64,000 bases of DNA. Origin: Rhizobiales bacterium TNE-4. GTDB lineage: Bacteria > Pseudomonadota > Alphaproteobacteria > Rhizobiales > Beijerinckiaceae. A program made the translations under genes and the position numbers. Positions within the stretch are counted from its first letter, which is position 1. Each line of letters opens with the position of its first letter. Below are positions 1 to 8,403 of the stretch, piece by piece. The stretch spans positions 124,001 through 188,000 of the forward strand of contig JAHRCV010000004.1 in assembly GCA_019083985.1 (NCBI GenBank). The letters run 5' to 3'. Below the pieces are notes generated by a model. That model did not search any database. It had not been told where the DNA came from and saw only the letters and a program-made list of their open reading frames with translations.

Positions 1-232
1 GATCCTGACGGATCAGAAGGGTGCCGAATCCTGGCCGATCACGGCCGCGACCTTCATCCTCGTCTATGGCAACCCAGCTGATAAAGCCGCCACTGGCGAC
101 GCATTGAAGTTCTTCGCTTGGGCCTTCGAGAAGGGCGACGCCATGGCCGAGGAACTCGACTACATCCCGATGCCCAACAATGTCGTCCAACTCATCAAAG
201 CGACCTGGGCAAAAGACGTGAAGACGAACTGA
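1..232 (+). CDS. pstS: Phosphate ABC transporter substrate-binding protein PstS (3' end only)
   Basis: This is the last 76 codons of a gene that enters from the left edge, read in the frame starting at base 2 and ending in TGA at 230-232. The residues (ILTDQKGAESWPI, then FFAWAFEKGD and LDYIPMPNNVVQLI) match the C-terminal lobe of PstS, the periplasmic protein that captures inorganic phosphate for the PstCAB importer. Start, signal peptide and phosphate-binding residues lie outside the window. pstC follows after about 90 bases that contain a GC-rich hairpin, and the rest of the pst operon continues downstream on the same strand. The assignment is secure because of both sequence and context. 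Confidence 0.93.
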   Translation, partial: ILTDQKGAESWPITAATFILVYGNPADKAATGDALKFFAWAFEKGDAMAEELDYIPMPNNVVQLIKATWAKDVKTN

Positions 233-254
233 CCTGTCTTGCGAGATGGGATAG

Positions 255-280
255 AACGGGAGGGCTCGCCCCTCCCGTTT
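255..280 (+). terminator. Hairpin between pstS and pstC
   Basis: AACGGGAGGG at 255-264 pairs with CCCTCCCGTT at 270-279 over a five-base loop, followed by only three T residues. It lies 22 bases after the pstS stop. Hairpins at this position in binding-protein operons often stabilise the upstream message or partly terminate, so that more binding protein than permease is made. Here that role is inferred. Confidence 0.5.
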
Positions 281-322
281 CAGCCCTGCCCTTCCGGCCG
301 GGGCCGGGGCTTTAGGGGCTGA

Positions 323-1264
323 ATGATGACAGACATGGCGATGACATCCCACGCCGCATCCGCCGCGAGCGCTGAACGCGCCGCTGTTTTGCAGAAGCTG
401 CGCGGCGGCGACACGGTTTTTTATTGGATGACGCGGATTGCCGCCGTCTCCGTACTCGGCCTTCTGGGCGCGATCATGATCTCGCTGATCATCGGCGCCT
501 GGCCCGCTTTGACGGAATATGGCCTGCGGTTTTTGACGACAGCGCGCTGGGCTCCCAATGCGATGCCCGATCCTGTGCTGGGCGGCCTCTCGCCGCTGGT
601 CGGGACGCTAATCACCTCATTCGTCGCGCTCCTCATTGCTGTGCCCGTAGGCCTTGGCATTGCAATCTTTCTGACCGAGTTGTGCCCGCCGCGGCTGATG
701 CGCCCGATCTCGGTCGCGATCGAAATGCTCGCGGGCATTCCCTCGATCATTTATGGCATGTGGGGCTTCTTCGTGCTCGGTCCCTTCCTCGCGGATCGTG
801 GATTGGGCGGCAATCTCAGCCTGTTCAATGCCTCGCTCATTCTTGCGATCATGGTGCTGCCCTTCATCACCGCGATTTCGCGTGACGTGTTTGCCACCGT
901 GCCACCCGTGCTGAAGGAAGCCGCCTATGGCGTTGGCTGCACGACATGGGAAGTGGTGCGCAATGTGGTGCTGCCTTATACCCGCGTCGGCCTGATTGGC
1001 GGCGTGATGCTGGCGCTTGGCCGCGCACTCGGCGAGACGATGGCCGTGACGTTCGTCGTCGGCAATTCATTCCGCCTGCCGACCTCGCTGTTCTCACCTG
1101 GCACAACCATCTCAGCCGCGATTGCGAGTGAATTTGCCGAGAGCGCGGATTTGCACCAATCGGCATTGATCCTGCTCGGCCTCTTGTTGTTTGTGTTGAC
1201 CTTCTGCGTGCTCGCCGCCGCGCGGCTGATGCTGGCACGGCTCGCGAAGAAAGCGGGAGCCTGA
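323..1264 (+). CDS. pstC: Phosphate ABC transporter permease PstC
   Basis: A 313-residue inner-membrane permease of the PstC type. An N-terminal cytoplasmic stretch of about 35 residues is followed by six predicted hydrophobic segments. The permease signature with the EAA-like loop lies near residues 190-230 ([22 protein letters not shown], then [17 protein letters not shown]). It pairs with PstA to form the phosphate channel energised by PstB. The start chosen is the first of two adjacent ATG codons; the second would shorten it by one residue. It is one base apart from pstA. Expression is expected to rise under phosphate starvation through PhoB, whose binding site would be upstream of pstS, outside this window. 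Confidence 0.96.
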   Translation: MMTDMAMTSHAASAASAERAAVLQKLRGGDTVFYWMTRIAAVSVLGLLGAIMISLIIGAWPALTEYGLRFLTTARWAPNAMPDPVLGGLSPLVGTLITSFVALLIAVPVGLGIAIFLTELCPPRLMRPISVAIEMLAGIPSIIYGMWGFFVLGPFLADRGLGGNLSLFNASLILAIMVLPFITAISRDVFATVPPVLKEAAYGVGCTTWEVVRNVVLPYTRVGLIGGVMLALGRALGETMAVTFVVGNSFRLPTSLFSPGTTISAAIASEFAESADLHQSALILLGLLLFVLTFCVLAAARLMLARLAKKAGA

Positions 1265-1265
1265 C

Positions 1266-2123
1266 ATGAGTGCAAGGATCTCACCGCTCTATGCCGGACG
1301 CAAACGGGTCAACGCCATCGCCATGGCGCTTTGCTATGCGGCGACGGCTTTTGGCCTGATGTGGCTCGCGCTCATTCTCGCAAGCCTTTTGATCAACGGG
1401 TTACCTGGCCTTTCGCCCGCGATCTTTCTCGAGAATACGCCGCCGCCCAATGCACAAGGTGGCGGGCTTGCGAACGCGATTGTCGGCAGTTTGATGCTGA
1501 CGATCATCGGCGTTGGCATCGGCGCGCCCATTGGCATTCTCGCGGGAACCTATATGGCGGAGTATGGCCGCTACTCACGCGTGACGTCGACGATCCGCTT
1601 CATCAACGACATTCTGCTCTCGGCGCCGTCCATCATCATCGGCCTCTTCATCTACACGATCATTGTCGTGCCGATGGGCCGCTTCTCCGGCATTGCAGGT
1701 GCGCTTGCGCTCGCCGTGATTGTTATTCCTGTTGTTGTGCGCACGACGGAAGACATGCTGCTTCTGGTGCCTAACCCCTTGCGCGAAGCTGCGGCCGCGC
1801 TTGGCATGCCGCGCTCGCTCGTCATCAAGCAGGTGGCCTATCGCGCAGCGCGCGCTGGTATCATCACGGGCGTTCTTTTGGCTGTGGCCCGCGTGAGCGG
1901 CGAGACCGCACCCTTGCTCTTTACCGTGTTGAGCAACCAGTTCTGGAGCCTCGATATCACCCAACCGCTCGCCAATTTGCCGGTGACGATCAATAATTTC
2001 ATCAATAATCCCGATCCGAACTGGAAAAAGCTCGCCTGGACCGGCGCGCTACTCATCACTTTTGCCGTGCTGTCACTCAACATCGTGGCACGCACCTTGA
2101 CGCAATCGAGGAAGTCGAAATGA
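1266..2123 (+). CDS. pstA: Phosphate ABC transporter permease PstA
   Basis: A 285-residue membrane protein with about six hydrophobic segments. It has the permease EAA loop ([32 protein letters not shown]) followed by [12 protein letters not shown], typical of PstA. It is the second half of the phosphate channel with PstC. It starts one base after the pstC stop, and its stop overlaps the pstB start by four bases (ATGA), which suggests translational coupling. Nothing in the sequence looks unusual. Confidence 0.96.
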   Translation: MSARISPLYAGRKRVNAIAMALCYAATAFGLMWLALILASLLINGLPGLSPAIFLENTPPPNAQGGGLANAIVGSLMLTIIGVGIGAPIGILAGTYMAEYGRYSRVTSTIRFINDILLSAPSIIIGLFIYTIIVVPMGRFSGIAGALALAVIVIPVVVRTTEDMLLLVPNPLREAAAALGMPRSLVIKQVAYRAARAGIITGVLLAVARVSGETAPLLFTVLSNQFWSLDITQPLANLPVTINNFINNPDPNWKKLAWTGALLITFAVLSLNIVARTLTQSRKSK

Positions 2124-2920
2124 ATCTCGCTGCTTCCACCGCCACCGCGCATACGGGCCACACCATGGCTGAGCGCATCGCCATTCGCGACCTCAAATTC
2201 TATTATGGCGATGCACTGGCACTCAAAGGCATCAATCTGCCGCTTTATGATCGCAAGGTCACAGCGTTCATCGGCCCATCCGGCTGCGGAAAATCAACGC
2301 TGCTGCGCGTTTTGAACCGCATGTATGATCTCTACCCCGGCCAGCGCGCCGAAGGCGAAGTGCTGCTCGATGGCGAGAACATTCTTGCCCCCGGCGTCGA
2401 TCTCAATCTCCTGCGCTCGCGCGTTGGCATGGTGTTCCAAAAGCCGACACCGTTTCCGATGACGATCTATGACAATATCGCGTTTGGCGTGAAGCTTTAC
2501 GAAAAGCTCTCGAAGGCCGAGATGGATGTCCGCGTCGAGGAATCGCTGACAAAAGCCGCGCTTTGGAAGGAAGTGAAAGACAAGCTCAATGCTTCAGGCC
2601 TCAGCCTTTCAGGTGGCCAGCAACAGCGCCTATGCATCGCGCGGACCGTGGCCATCAAGCCGGAAGTGATCCTCTTCGACGAGCCCTGCTCGGCGCTCGA
2701 CCCGATCTCGACGGCGAAGATCGAAGAGCTGATCGACGAATTGAAAAGCGATTACACTATCGCCATCGTGACGCATAACATGCAGCAGGCGGCACGCGTA
2801 TCAGAGCATACCGCCTTCATGTATCTCGGCGAATTGATCGAATTCAACGAAACCGATCGCATCTTCACGACGCCGAAAGACCAGCGCACACAAGATTACA
2901 TCACGGGCCGCTTCGGCTGA
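2120..2920 (+). CDS. pstB: Phosphate ABC transporter ATPase PstB
   Basis: A 266-residue ABC ATPase. Walker A is GPSGCGKST at residues 52-60, the Q-loop is in VFQKPTPFP near 105-113, the signature is LSGGQQQR at 163-170, Walker B is VILFDEP at 183-189, and the switch histidine is His219 in THN. It powers phosphate import through PstCA and, with PhoU, participates in signalling external phosphate to the PhoR/PhoB pair. It overlaps pstA by four bases. A second in-frame ATG 15 codons in (MAERIAI) is an alternative start that removes a low-complexity N-terminus. Confidence 0.97.
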   Translation: MNLAASTATAHTGHTMAERIAIRDLKFYYGDALALKGINLPLYDRKVTAFIGPSGCGKSTLLRVLNRMYDLYPGQRAEGEVLLDGENILAPGVDLNLLRSRVGMVFQKPTPFPMTIYDNIAFGVKLYEKLSKAEMDVRVEESLTKAALWKEVKDKLNASGLSLSGGQQQRLCIARTVAIKPEVILFDEPCSALDPISTAKIEELIDELKSDYTIAIVTHNMQQAARVSEHTAFMYLGELIEFNETDRIFTTPKDQRTQDYITGRFG

Positions 2921-2935
2921 TCCGGGGAGAGAACC

Positions 2936-3661
2936 ATGTCTGACCATATTGTCCGCTCCTTCGACGACGAATTGCTCGCGCTGGGCCGCTCCATTTCCGA
3001 AATGGGTGGCATTGCGGAGACGATGTTTGCAAGCTCCGTCGATGCGCTCGTCCGGTCCGATACGCAATTGGCACAACGTGTCATCGCAACCGATCAGCGG
3101 CTTGATGCGCTCGAACGTGAGATTGAAGAAAAAGCCATTCTCACCATCGCCAAGCGCCAACCGATGGCTGTCGATCTGCGTGCCATCATCACCTCGATCC
3201 GGCTCGCGGCTGATCTCGAACGTGTCGGCGATCTTGCCAAGAATATCGGCAAGCGCGTCGTGGCAATGAATGGCCAATTCATCCCACAAAAAATCGCCGG
3301 TGGCGTGACGCATATGTCCGACCTCGCGCTTGACCGCTTGAAGCGAGTGCTTGACGCCTACATGAACCGCGATGTCGAAACCGCGCTCGATGTGTGGAAC
3401 AATGATGAAGAGATCGACACGCTTTATAATTCGCTGTTCCGCGAATTGCTGACCTATATGATGGAAGATCCGCGTAACATCGGCTTTTGCACGCATCTTC
3501 TGTTCTGCGCCAAGAATATTGAACGCATTGGCGACCATGCCACCAACATCGCCGAGACAATCCATTATCTCGTCACTGGCAAGACGATCACTGTCGAGCG
3601 GCCGCGCAGCAATGCAAGCTATGCGCCGCTCGAAATCGGCGAAATTCCGAAGGGTGAATGA
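2936..3661 (+). CDS. phoU: Phosphate signalling regulator PhoU
   Basis: A 241-residue all-helical protein containing the two repeated PhoU three-helix units. The metal-binding E/DxxxD-type motifs are visible in the first repeat (ADLERVGDLAKNI) and the second (KNIERIGDHATNIAE). PhoU restrains PhoR kinase activity when phosphate is plentiful, acting at the PstSCAB complex on the inner face of the membrane. A good Shine-Dalgarno (GGGGAGAG) sits just upstream. The stop overlaps the phoB start (ATGA), so the two are probably translationally coupled. No phoR gene lies in this window. Confidence 0.96.
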   Translation: MSDHIVRSFDDELLALGRSISEMGGIAETMFASSVDALVRSDTQLAQRVIATDQRLDALEREIEEKAILTIAKRQPMAVDLRAIITSIRLAADLERVGDLAKNIGKRVVAMNGQFIPQKIAGGVTHMSDLALDRLKRVLDAYMNRDVETALDVWNNDEEIDTLYNSLFRELLTYMMEDPRNIGFCTHLLFCAKNIERIGDHATNIAETIHYLVTGKTITVERPRSNASYAPLEIGEIPKGE

Positions 3662-4359
3662 TGGCGTCGCCGCACATTCTGATTGTGGAAGATGAGGAAC
3701 CGTTGGCGCTTCTCTTGCGCTACAATCTGGAAGCGGAGGGCTATCAGGTCACGCATGCGCCGCGTGGTGATGATGCCGAATTGATCCTGCAAGAGAATAC
3801 GCCCGATCTCGTTTTACTCGATTGGATGCTGCCCGGCGTCTCCGGCATCGAGCTTTGCCGCCGTCTACGGATGCGGCCTGACACGCAAGCCTTACCGATC
3901 ATCATGCTCACGGCGCGCGGCGAGGAAGCCGAACGCGTGCGCGGACTGGCGACAGGGGCTGATGATTACGTCGTTAAACCCTTCTCGGTACCGGAGCTCG
4001 TGGCGCGCGTACGCGCGCTTCTGCGTCGCGCTGCGCCTGAGCGGATTGCGGATGCGATTGAACTTGGCGACATCGTGCTAGACCGACGCGCCAAACGCGT
4101 GCATCGCGCTGGGCGCGAAATACACCTCGGCCCAACTGAATTCCGCATGCTCGAATATCTGATGGAGCGCAAAGGCCGCGTCTTTACACGCGGACAATTG
4201 CTCGATGCGGTGTGGGGGCAGGATACCGATATCGACGAGCGCACGGTGGATGTGCATGTCGGGCGCTTGCGCAAAGCGATCAACGACCCCCATGAGCGCG
4301 ATCCCATTCGCACGGTGCGCGGCGCGGGCTATTCCTTCGACGAGACGTTCAAAGCCTGA
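3658..4359 (+). CDS. phoB: Phosphate regulon response regulator PhoB
   Basis: A 233-residue OmpR/PhoB-family regulator. The receiver domain spans about residues 5-120, with the acidic pair Glu11/Asp12, phosphoacceptor Asp55 in LLDWMLPG and Lys107 in VVKPF. The C-terminal winged-helix DNA-binding domain covers about 130-230 (LGPTEFRMLEYLMERKGRVF, then TVDVHVGRLRKAI). It activates pst and other phosphate-starvation genes. Being last in the pst operon suggests autoregulation. The second codon is also ATG, which could be the real start. Transcription probably stops at the hairpin at 4367-4391. Confidence 0.96.
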   Translation: MMASPHILIVEDEEPLALLLRYNLEAEGYQVTHAPRGDDAELILQENTPDLVLLDWMLPGVSGIELCRRLRMRPDTQALPIIMLTARGEEAERVRGLATGADDYVVKPFSVPELVARVRALLRRAAPERIADAIELGDIVLDRRAKRVHRAGREIHLGPTEFRMLEYLMERKGRVFTRGQLLDAVWGQDTDIDERTVDVHVGRLRKAINDPHERDPIRTVRGAGYSFDETFKA

Positions 4360-4364
4360 CACAT

Positions 4365-4392
4365 AAAAAGCGCGGCCAGAGACCGCGCTTTC
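4365..4392. terminator. Bidirectional terminator between phoB and gcrA
   Basis: AAAGCGCGG at 4367-4375 pairs with CCGCGCTTT at 4383-4391 across a seven-base loop. A-rich and T-rich flanks on both sides make it usable from either strand. It lies between the convergent stop codons of phoB and gcrA. Confidence 0.75.
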
Positions 4393-4416
4393 ATGGTCGG
4401 GCTCAACCTGAAGGGA

Positions 4417-4926
4417 TCAGGCTTCGCGCTTTTTCCGGCGGTCGTTCGACGGTTGGTAAGCAATGCGCGAATGATAGCTGCAATAGGGCGTACCAATCGG
4501 CGATTCAGCGCCACAGAAACGGAATTCGGCGGCGGTCGGATCACCATACGGCCAGCGGCACATGGTTTCGCGCAATTCCATGATCGTGACCCGCTCGGAC
4601 ATCGGTACCACGACGTCCTGGATGGGTTCGGGATCCAGCGCGACGATCGGCGTCGCAATCGGCATCACCTTGGGAGAAAGCGCGAGATTGCCGCGTACGA
4701 CCGGCCCATGGGACATGGGATGGCTTGGCGCGCGGGTAATCTTGCGCGGGCGTTGGACTTGCGGCATCGGCGCTTTCGCCCGGCCGGACAGGCCAAGCCG
4801 ATGCACCTTGCCGATTACGGCGTTGCGTGTGACGCCATGGCCGAGCTCGGCGGCGATCTGGCTCGCGCTCAACCCTTGGTTCCAGAGCTTCTGGAGAAGT
4901 TCGACGCGCTCATCGGTCCAGGACAT
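4417..4926 (-). CDS. gcrA: GcrA cell cycle regulator
   Basis: A 169-residue GcrA-family protein. The N-terminal DNA-binding region (SWTDERVELLQKLW, SASQIAAELG, TRNAVIGKVHRLGLSGR, residues 2-50) is the family signature. The C-terminal part (residues 110-160, WPYGDP and FCG) is the conserved segment that contacts the sigma-70 factor. In Caulobacter and relatives, GcrA acts at promoters with GANTC sites methylated by CcrM to control cell-cycle genes. It is convergent with phoB. GANTC sequences lie upstream of its start at 4962-4966 and 5030-5034. The family is essentially alphaproteobacterial and so helps place the organism. Confidence 0.95.
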   Translation of the reverse strand: MSWTDERVELLQKLWNQGLSASQIAAELGHGVTRNAVIGKVHRLGLSGRAKAPMPQVQRPRKITRAPSHPMSHGPVVRGNLALSPKVMPIATPIVALDPEPIQDVVVPMSERVTIMELRETMCRWPYGDPTAAEFRFCGAESPIGTPYCSYHSRIAYQPSNDRRKKREA

Positions 4927-4961
4927 CCGGATCCCCTTGCCTTATTGCAGACCTTCGGGCC

Positions 4962-5034
4962 GAATCCGTCTCCGTTCGCGCTCCATAGAGGAACGCGGCG
5001 CCGCCGTCCGCCAAGTGTTGGGCCGGTTTGAGTC
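4962..5034. promoter_or_regulatory. GANTC sites in the gcrA upstream region
   Basis: Two GANTC sequences, GAATC at 4962-4966 and GAGTC at 5030-5034, lie 36 and 104 bases upstream of the gcrA start in the gcrA-argD intergenic gap. GANTC is the target of the alphaproteobacterial methylase CcrM, and GcrA responds to its methylation. The sites are seen directly; a regulatory role is inference, and a five-base degenerate motif does occur by chance. Confidence 0.35.
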
Positions 5035-5160
5035 GCACCAGATGTCGTATTCGACTGGAGGGAAGCTACAATATGCGCGCTGGACGCGGCAAAGGCCGTC
5101 GGCGTGTTTTCCCCAGCGAAGCGTGGTGCCCAAGGGGCTTTTCAACACCTAATCATCGCG

Positions 5161-5188
5161 TTGACTTGAGAGGCTGCGCTTTTACAAT
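5161..5188 (+). promoter_or_regulatory. Sigma-70-type promoter for argD
   Basis: TTGACT at 5161-5166 and TACAAT at 5183-5188 are separated by 16 bases. Both are close to the housekeeping consensus. The predicted start of transcription, near 5195, precedes a strong hairpin and then argD. Confidence 0.7.
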
Positions 5189-5200
5189 GCGGCCTCGTCG

Positions 5201-5237
5201 AAAAGCCGCCCCCGCGGGGCGGCCTTTTGATTTTTTG
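5201..5237 (+). terminator. Leader terminator or attenuator before argD
   Basis: GCCGCCCC at 5205-5212 pairs with GGGGCGGC at 5215-5222. The stem is preceded by AAAA and followed by CTTTTGATTTTTT. It falls just after the predicted argD transcription start and about 36 bases before the argD ATG. No gene lies between the promoter and this hairpin, so it would terminate the argD leader itself unless regulated or read through. Confidence 0.7.
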
Positions 5238-5272
5238 AACCCAGTGCAACCCATTTCCGAGAGGATCAAGCC

Positions 5273-6496
5273 ATGGTTGGAGCGAGCCCTAAGGCGTCGC
5301 CGCTTCTTCCCACCTTCGCGCGGCAGGACCTCGCTTTCGAGCGAGGCGAAGGCGTGTGGCTGATCAACCGAGATGGCGAACGATACCTCGATTTCGGCGC
5401 GGGCATCGCGGTGAACGCGCTCGGCCATGCCCATCCCCATCTCGTCAAGGCGCTGACAGATCAAGCGCAGAAGGTCTGGCACACCTCGAACCTGTACCAG
5501 ATCCCAGAAGGGGAGCGGCTGGCACAGCGCCTTGTCGACAATACGTTCGCCGATCAAGTCTTCTTCACGAATTCGGGGGCCGAAGCACTCGAATGCGCGA
5601 TCAAGATGGCGCGCAAATATCAATACGCCTCTGGTCATCCGGAACGTTACCGGATCATCACGTTTGAAGGCGCGTTCCATGGCCGCACGCTCGCGACCAT
5701 CGCAGCCGGTGGACAAGCCAAATATCTCGAAGGCTTCGGCCCCAAGGTTGAAGGATTCGATCAGGTGCCCTTCGGCGATCACAAGGCGCTTGAAGCGGCC
5801 ATCGGACCTGAGACGGCCGCGATCCTCGTCGAGCCTGTTCAGGGCGAAGGCGGCGTACGCCCAGTGCCACCGCAATGCCTGCGTGGTCTGCGCGAGCTGT
5901 GCGACAAGCATGGCCTGCTCTTGATCTTCGACGAGGTGCAAACCGGCGTCGGACGTTCGGGCAAGTTCTTCGCCCATCAGCGCGCCGGCGTGACGCCCGA
6001 CATCATGGCCGTGGCCAAGGGGATTGGCGGCGGCTTCCCGCTCGGCGCCTGCCTCTCCACCTTCGAGGCAGGCAAAGGCATGACGGCGGGCACGCATGGC
6101 ACCACCTATGGCGGCAATCCGCTCGCCATGGCGGTTGGCAATGCCGTTCTCGACGAGGTGTTGAAGCCGGGCTTCCTCGACCATGTCGACCGGGTCTCGA
6201 ACCAGATGCGGCAAGGCCTTGCTGCCATCAAGGATCGCCATCCCTCGATCATCGAGGATGTGCGCGGCGAAGGCCTGCTGCTGGGCGTGAAAGCGAAAAT
6301 CGTCAACACGGACCTTGTGGCCGCTCTGCGCGACCAAAAAATGCTGACCGTTGGCGCGGGGGACAATGTCGTCCGCCTTCTGCCACCGCTGATCATTTCC
6401 GAGGATGAGGTCCGCGAAGGCCTCGCCCGCCTTGAGAAAGCCTGTGCTGCGTTGGAAGCCAAACTCGCCGCAGAACAGAAAGGGGCCGCCGAATGA
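5273..6496 (+). CDS. argD: Acetylornithine/succinyldiaminopimelate aminotransferase
   Basis: A 407-residue class-III PLP aminotransferase. The PLP lysine is Lys249 in [13 protein letters not shown], Asp220 in [13 protein letters not shown] contacts the cofactor, and the phosphate-binding turn is FFTNSGAEA at 97-105. It transfers the amino group from glutamate to N-acetylglutamate semialdehyde to give acetylornithine, a step in arginine synthesis. It may also serve in lysine synthesis. Upstream lie a sigma-70-like promoter and a terminator-like leader hairpin. Its stop overlaps the argF start by four bases, so the pair is an operon. AGAGGATCAAGCC gives a good ribosome site for the ATG. Confidence 0.96.
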   Translation: MVGASPKASPLLPTFARQDLAFERGEGVWLINRDGERYLDFGAGIAVNALGHAHPHLVKALTDQAQKVWHTSNLYQIPEGERLAQRLVDNTFADQVFFTNSGAEALECAIKMARKYQYASGHPERYRIITFEGAFHGRTLATIAAGGQAKYLEGFGPKVEGFDQVPFGDHKALEAAIGPETAAILVEPVQGEGGVRPVPPQCLRGLRELCDKHGLLLIFDEVQTGVGRSGKFFAHQRAGVTPDIMAVAKGIGGGFPLGACLSTFEAGKGMTAGTHGTTYGGNPLAMAVGNAVLDEVLKPGFLDHVDRVSNQMRQGLAAIKDRHPSIIEDVRGEGLLLGVKAKIVNTDLVAALRDQKMLTVGAGDNVVRLLPPLIISEDEVREGLARLEKACAALEAKLAAEQKGAAE

Positions 6497-7410
6497 GCCC
6501 GAAACACTTTATCGATCTCACGGATTTCAACAGTGACGAAATCCGCACGATCCTCGACAAGGCAAACGCCATCAAGGCGGCGCGCAAAAAAGGCGAGCTC
6601 GCCAAAGAGCGCCCGCTCGTTGGCAAAACGCTTGCCATGATTTTCGACAAGCCGTCGACGCGCACACGCGTGTCGTTCGATGTCGGCATGCGTGAATTGG
6701 GCGGCGAGACGATCATGCTGACAGGTGCCGAGATGCAACTCGGCCGTGGCGAGACGATCGGCGACACGGCGCGCGTGCTCTCGCGCTATGTCGACGCCAT
6801 CATGATCCGCATGCTCGACCATGATGCGGTCAAGGAACTCGCTGAATTTGCCACTGTTCCGGTCATCAACGGATTGACGAAGGATTCCCATCCCTGCCAG
6901 ATCATGGCGGATGTGATGACGTTTGAAGAACATCGTGGACCGATCACCGGCAAGACCGTGGCCTGGACAGGCGACAGCAATAATGTGCTGGCATCGTGGA
7001 TTCATGCGGCCGCGAAACTCGATTTCCGCCTGAAGATTGCCACGCCGGAAGAACTCGCACCCACAGCCGGTCAATTGGCGTGGGCGCGCCGCGAAGGTGC
7101 GCGCGTTTCGGTGACGCATGATCCGTTCGATGCCGTCGAAGGCGCCGATGCCGTTGTTACCGATTGCTGGGTGTCGATGGGCGATGAAGATGCTGGCAAG
7201 CGCCACAATTTGCTCGCGCCTTATCAGGTCAATGGCAAGCTGATGCGGCACGCCAATAAGAACGCCATTTTCATGCATTGCTTGCCCGCCCATCGCGGTG
7301 AGGAAGTCACCGATGAGGTGATGGACGGACCGCAATCCGTGGTGTTCGACGAAGCAGAAAACCGTCTGCACGCGCAAAAGGGCGTGCTGGCATGGGCGCT
7401 TGGCGCGTGA
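6493..7410 (+). CDS. argF: Ornithine carbamoyltransferase
   Basis: A 305-residue cytoplasmic enzyme that joins carbamoyl phosphate to ornithine to give citrulline. The carbamoyl-phosphate site STRTR is at residues 55-59, HPCQ at 133-136, the ornithine-binding DxxxSMG segment at 224-230, and the HCLPAH loop at 262-267. Length is typical. It is translationally coupled to argD (ATGA overlap) and followed within ten bases by hslO, so the three are probably co-transcribed. Confidence 0.97.
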   Translation: MSPKHFIDLTDFNSDEIRTILDKANAIKAARKKGELAKERPLVGKTLAMIFDKPSTRTRVSFDVGMRELGGETIMLTGAEMQLGRGETIGDTARVLSRYVDAIMIRMLDHDAVKELAEFATVPVINGLTKDSHPCQIMADVMTFEEHRGPITGKTVAWTGDSNNVLASWIHAAAKLDFRLKIATPEELAPTAGQLAWARREGARVSVTHDPFDAVEGADAVVTDCWVSMGDEDAGKRHNLLAPYQVNGKLMRHANKNAIFMHCLPAHRGEEVTDEVMDGPQSVVFDEAENRLHAQKGVLAWALGA

Positions 7411-7420
7411 AGGTTTGAGC

Positions 7421-8386
7421 ATGGCGCAGGAACAGGACGATCGGGTCCTCCCCTTCTCTGTCGAAGCCCTTGATGTGCGCGGCCGTGTTGTACGACTTGG
7501 CCCGGCCATCGACACGCTGCTGACGCGCCATGCCTATCCTGACTGCGTTTCACGCCTGCTCGGCGAAGCGGTGGCGCTGACGATCCTGCTTGGCTCGTCC
7601 CTGAAATTCGAAGGGCGTTTCCAATTGCAGACACGGACGGACGGTGCCGTCGACATGCTTGTCGTCGATTTCGAAGCGCCCGATCGCGTCCGCGCTTATG
7701 CTCGTTTCGATGCCCCGCGGATCGGCGCTCTGCATGCCGACCAACAAAAGCCCGCGGCCTTGCTCGGCTCGGGCCACCTTGTCTTTACCATTGATCAGGG
7801 TGCGGACATGTCGCGCTATCAAGGACTTGTCGCCCTTGATGGGCAGGGCTTGGAAGCAGCAGCCCATCAATATTTTCAGCAATCGGAACAAATCCCGACG
7901 CGCGTGCGGCTGGCCGTTGGCGAAACCTATGTCGGCGAAGGCGGCACCTCGCGTCATCATTGGCGTGCGGGTGGCCTCATCGTGCAATTCCTGCCGACCT
8001 CGCCCGACCGGCAGCGGCAGGCGGATCTCCACCCGGGCGATGCGCCCGAAGGCGCGCATATTCTCGCGCATCAAGAAGACGATGCGTGGACCGAAGCGCG
8101 CTCACTCGTCGAGACGGTCGAGGATCACGAACTCGTTGACCCCAATCTGACCAGCGAGGAATTGCTCTATCGTCTCTTCCATGAGCGCGGTGTGCGCGTG
8201 TTCGAAGCGCAGCCCGTGCATGAGCAATGTCGTTGTTCGCGCGACCGCATCATGGCGATGCTGAAAAGCTTTTCTGACGAAGAACGACAATCAATGGTCG
8301 GTGAAGATGGTCGCGTAGGTATCACCTGCGAATTCTGCTCAACGCAGTACCATCTTGAGCCAAGCGACATTGGGGTGAGCGGCTAA
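7421..8386 (+). CDS. hslO: Redox-regulated chaperone Hsp33
   Basis: A 321-residue Hsp33-family protein. The C-terminal redox switch has CRC (in HEQCRCSRDRI) and CEFC near the end, the four cysteines that bind zinc when reduced and form disulfides to activate the chaperone. The N-terminal substrate-binding domain is intact (SRLLGEAVALTILLGSSLKFEGRFQLQT). The chosen ATG (MAQEQDD) lies 10 bases after the argF stop. A GTG-type start seven codons earlier would overlap argF and is less likely. The argD-argF-hslO order suggests co-transcription, although the functions are not related. Confidence 0.93.
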   Translation: MAQEQDDRVLPFSVEALDVRGRVVRLGPAIDTLLTRHAYPDCVSRLLGEAVALTILLGSSLKFEGRFQLQTRTDGAVDMLVVDFEAPDRVRAYARFDAPRIGALHADQQKPAALLGSGHLVFTIDQGADMSRYQGLVALDGQGLEAAAHQYFQQSEQIPTRVRLAVGETYVGEGGTSRHHWRAGGLIVQFLPTSPDRQRQADLHPGDAPEGAHILAHQEDDAWTEARSLVETVEDHELVDPNLTSEELLYRLFHERGVRVFEAQPVHEQCRCSRDRIMAMLKSFSDEERQSMVGEDGRVGITCEFCSTQYHLEPSDIGVSG

Positions 8387-8403
8387 CGACGCTCACACGC
8401 CCC
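8372..8403. terminator. Hairpin over the convergent hslO and acyl-CoA dehydrogenase stops
   Basis: GTGAGC at 8375-8380 pairs with GCTCAC at 8391-8396, and flanking GGG and CCC can extend the stem with a bulge. It spans the two convergent stop codons, which are only six bases apart. There is no T tract, so intrinsic termination is uncertain. Confidence 0.35.

Noticed and set aside
6106..7515. 469-codon minus-strand frame across argD and argF
   Set aside because: Antisense to two strongly conserved genes; the protein is rich in residues typical of shadow frames and shows no family motif.
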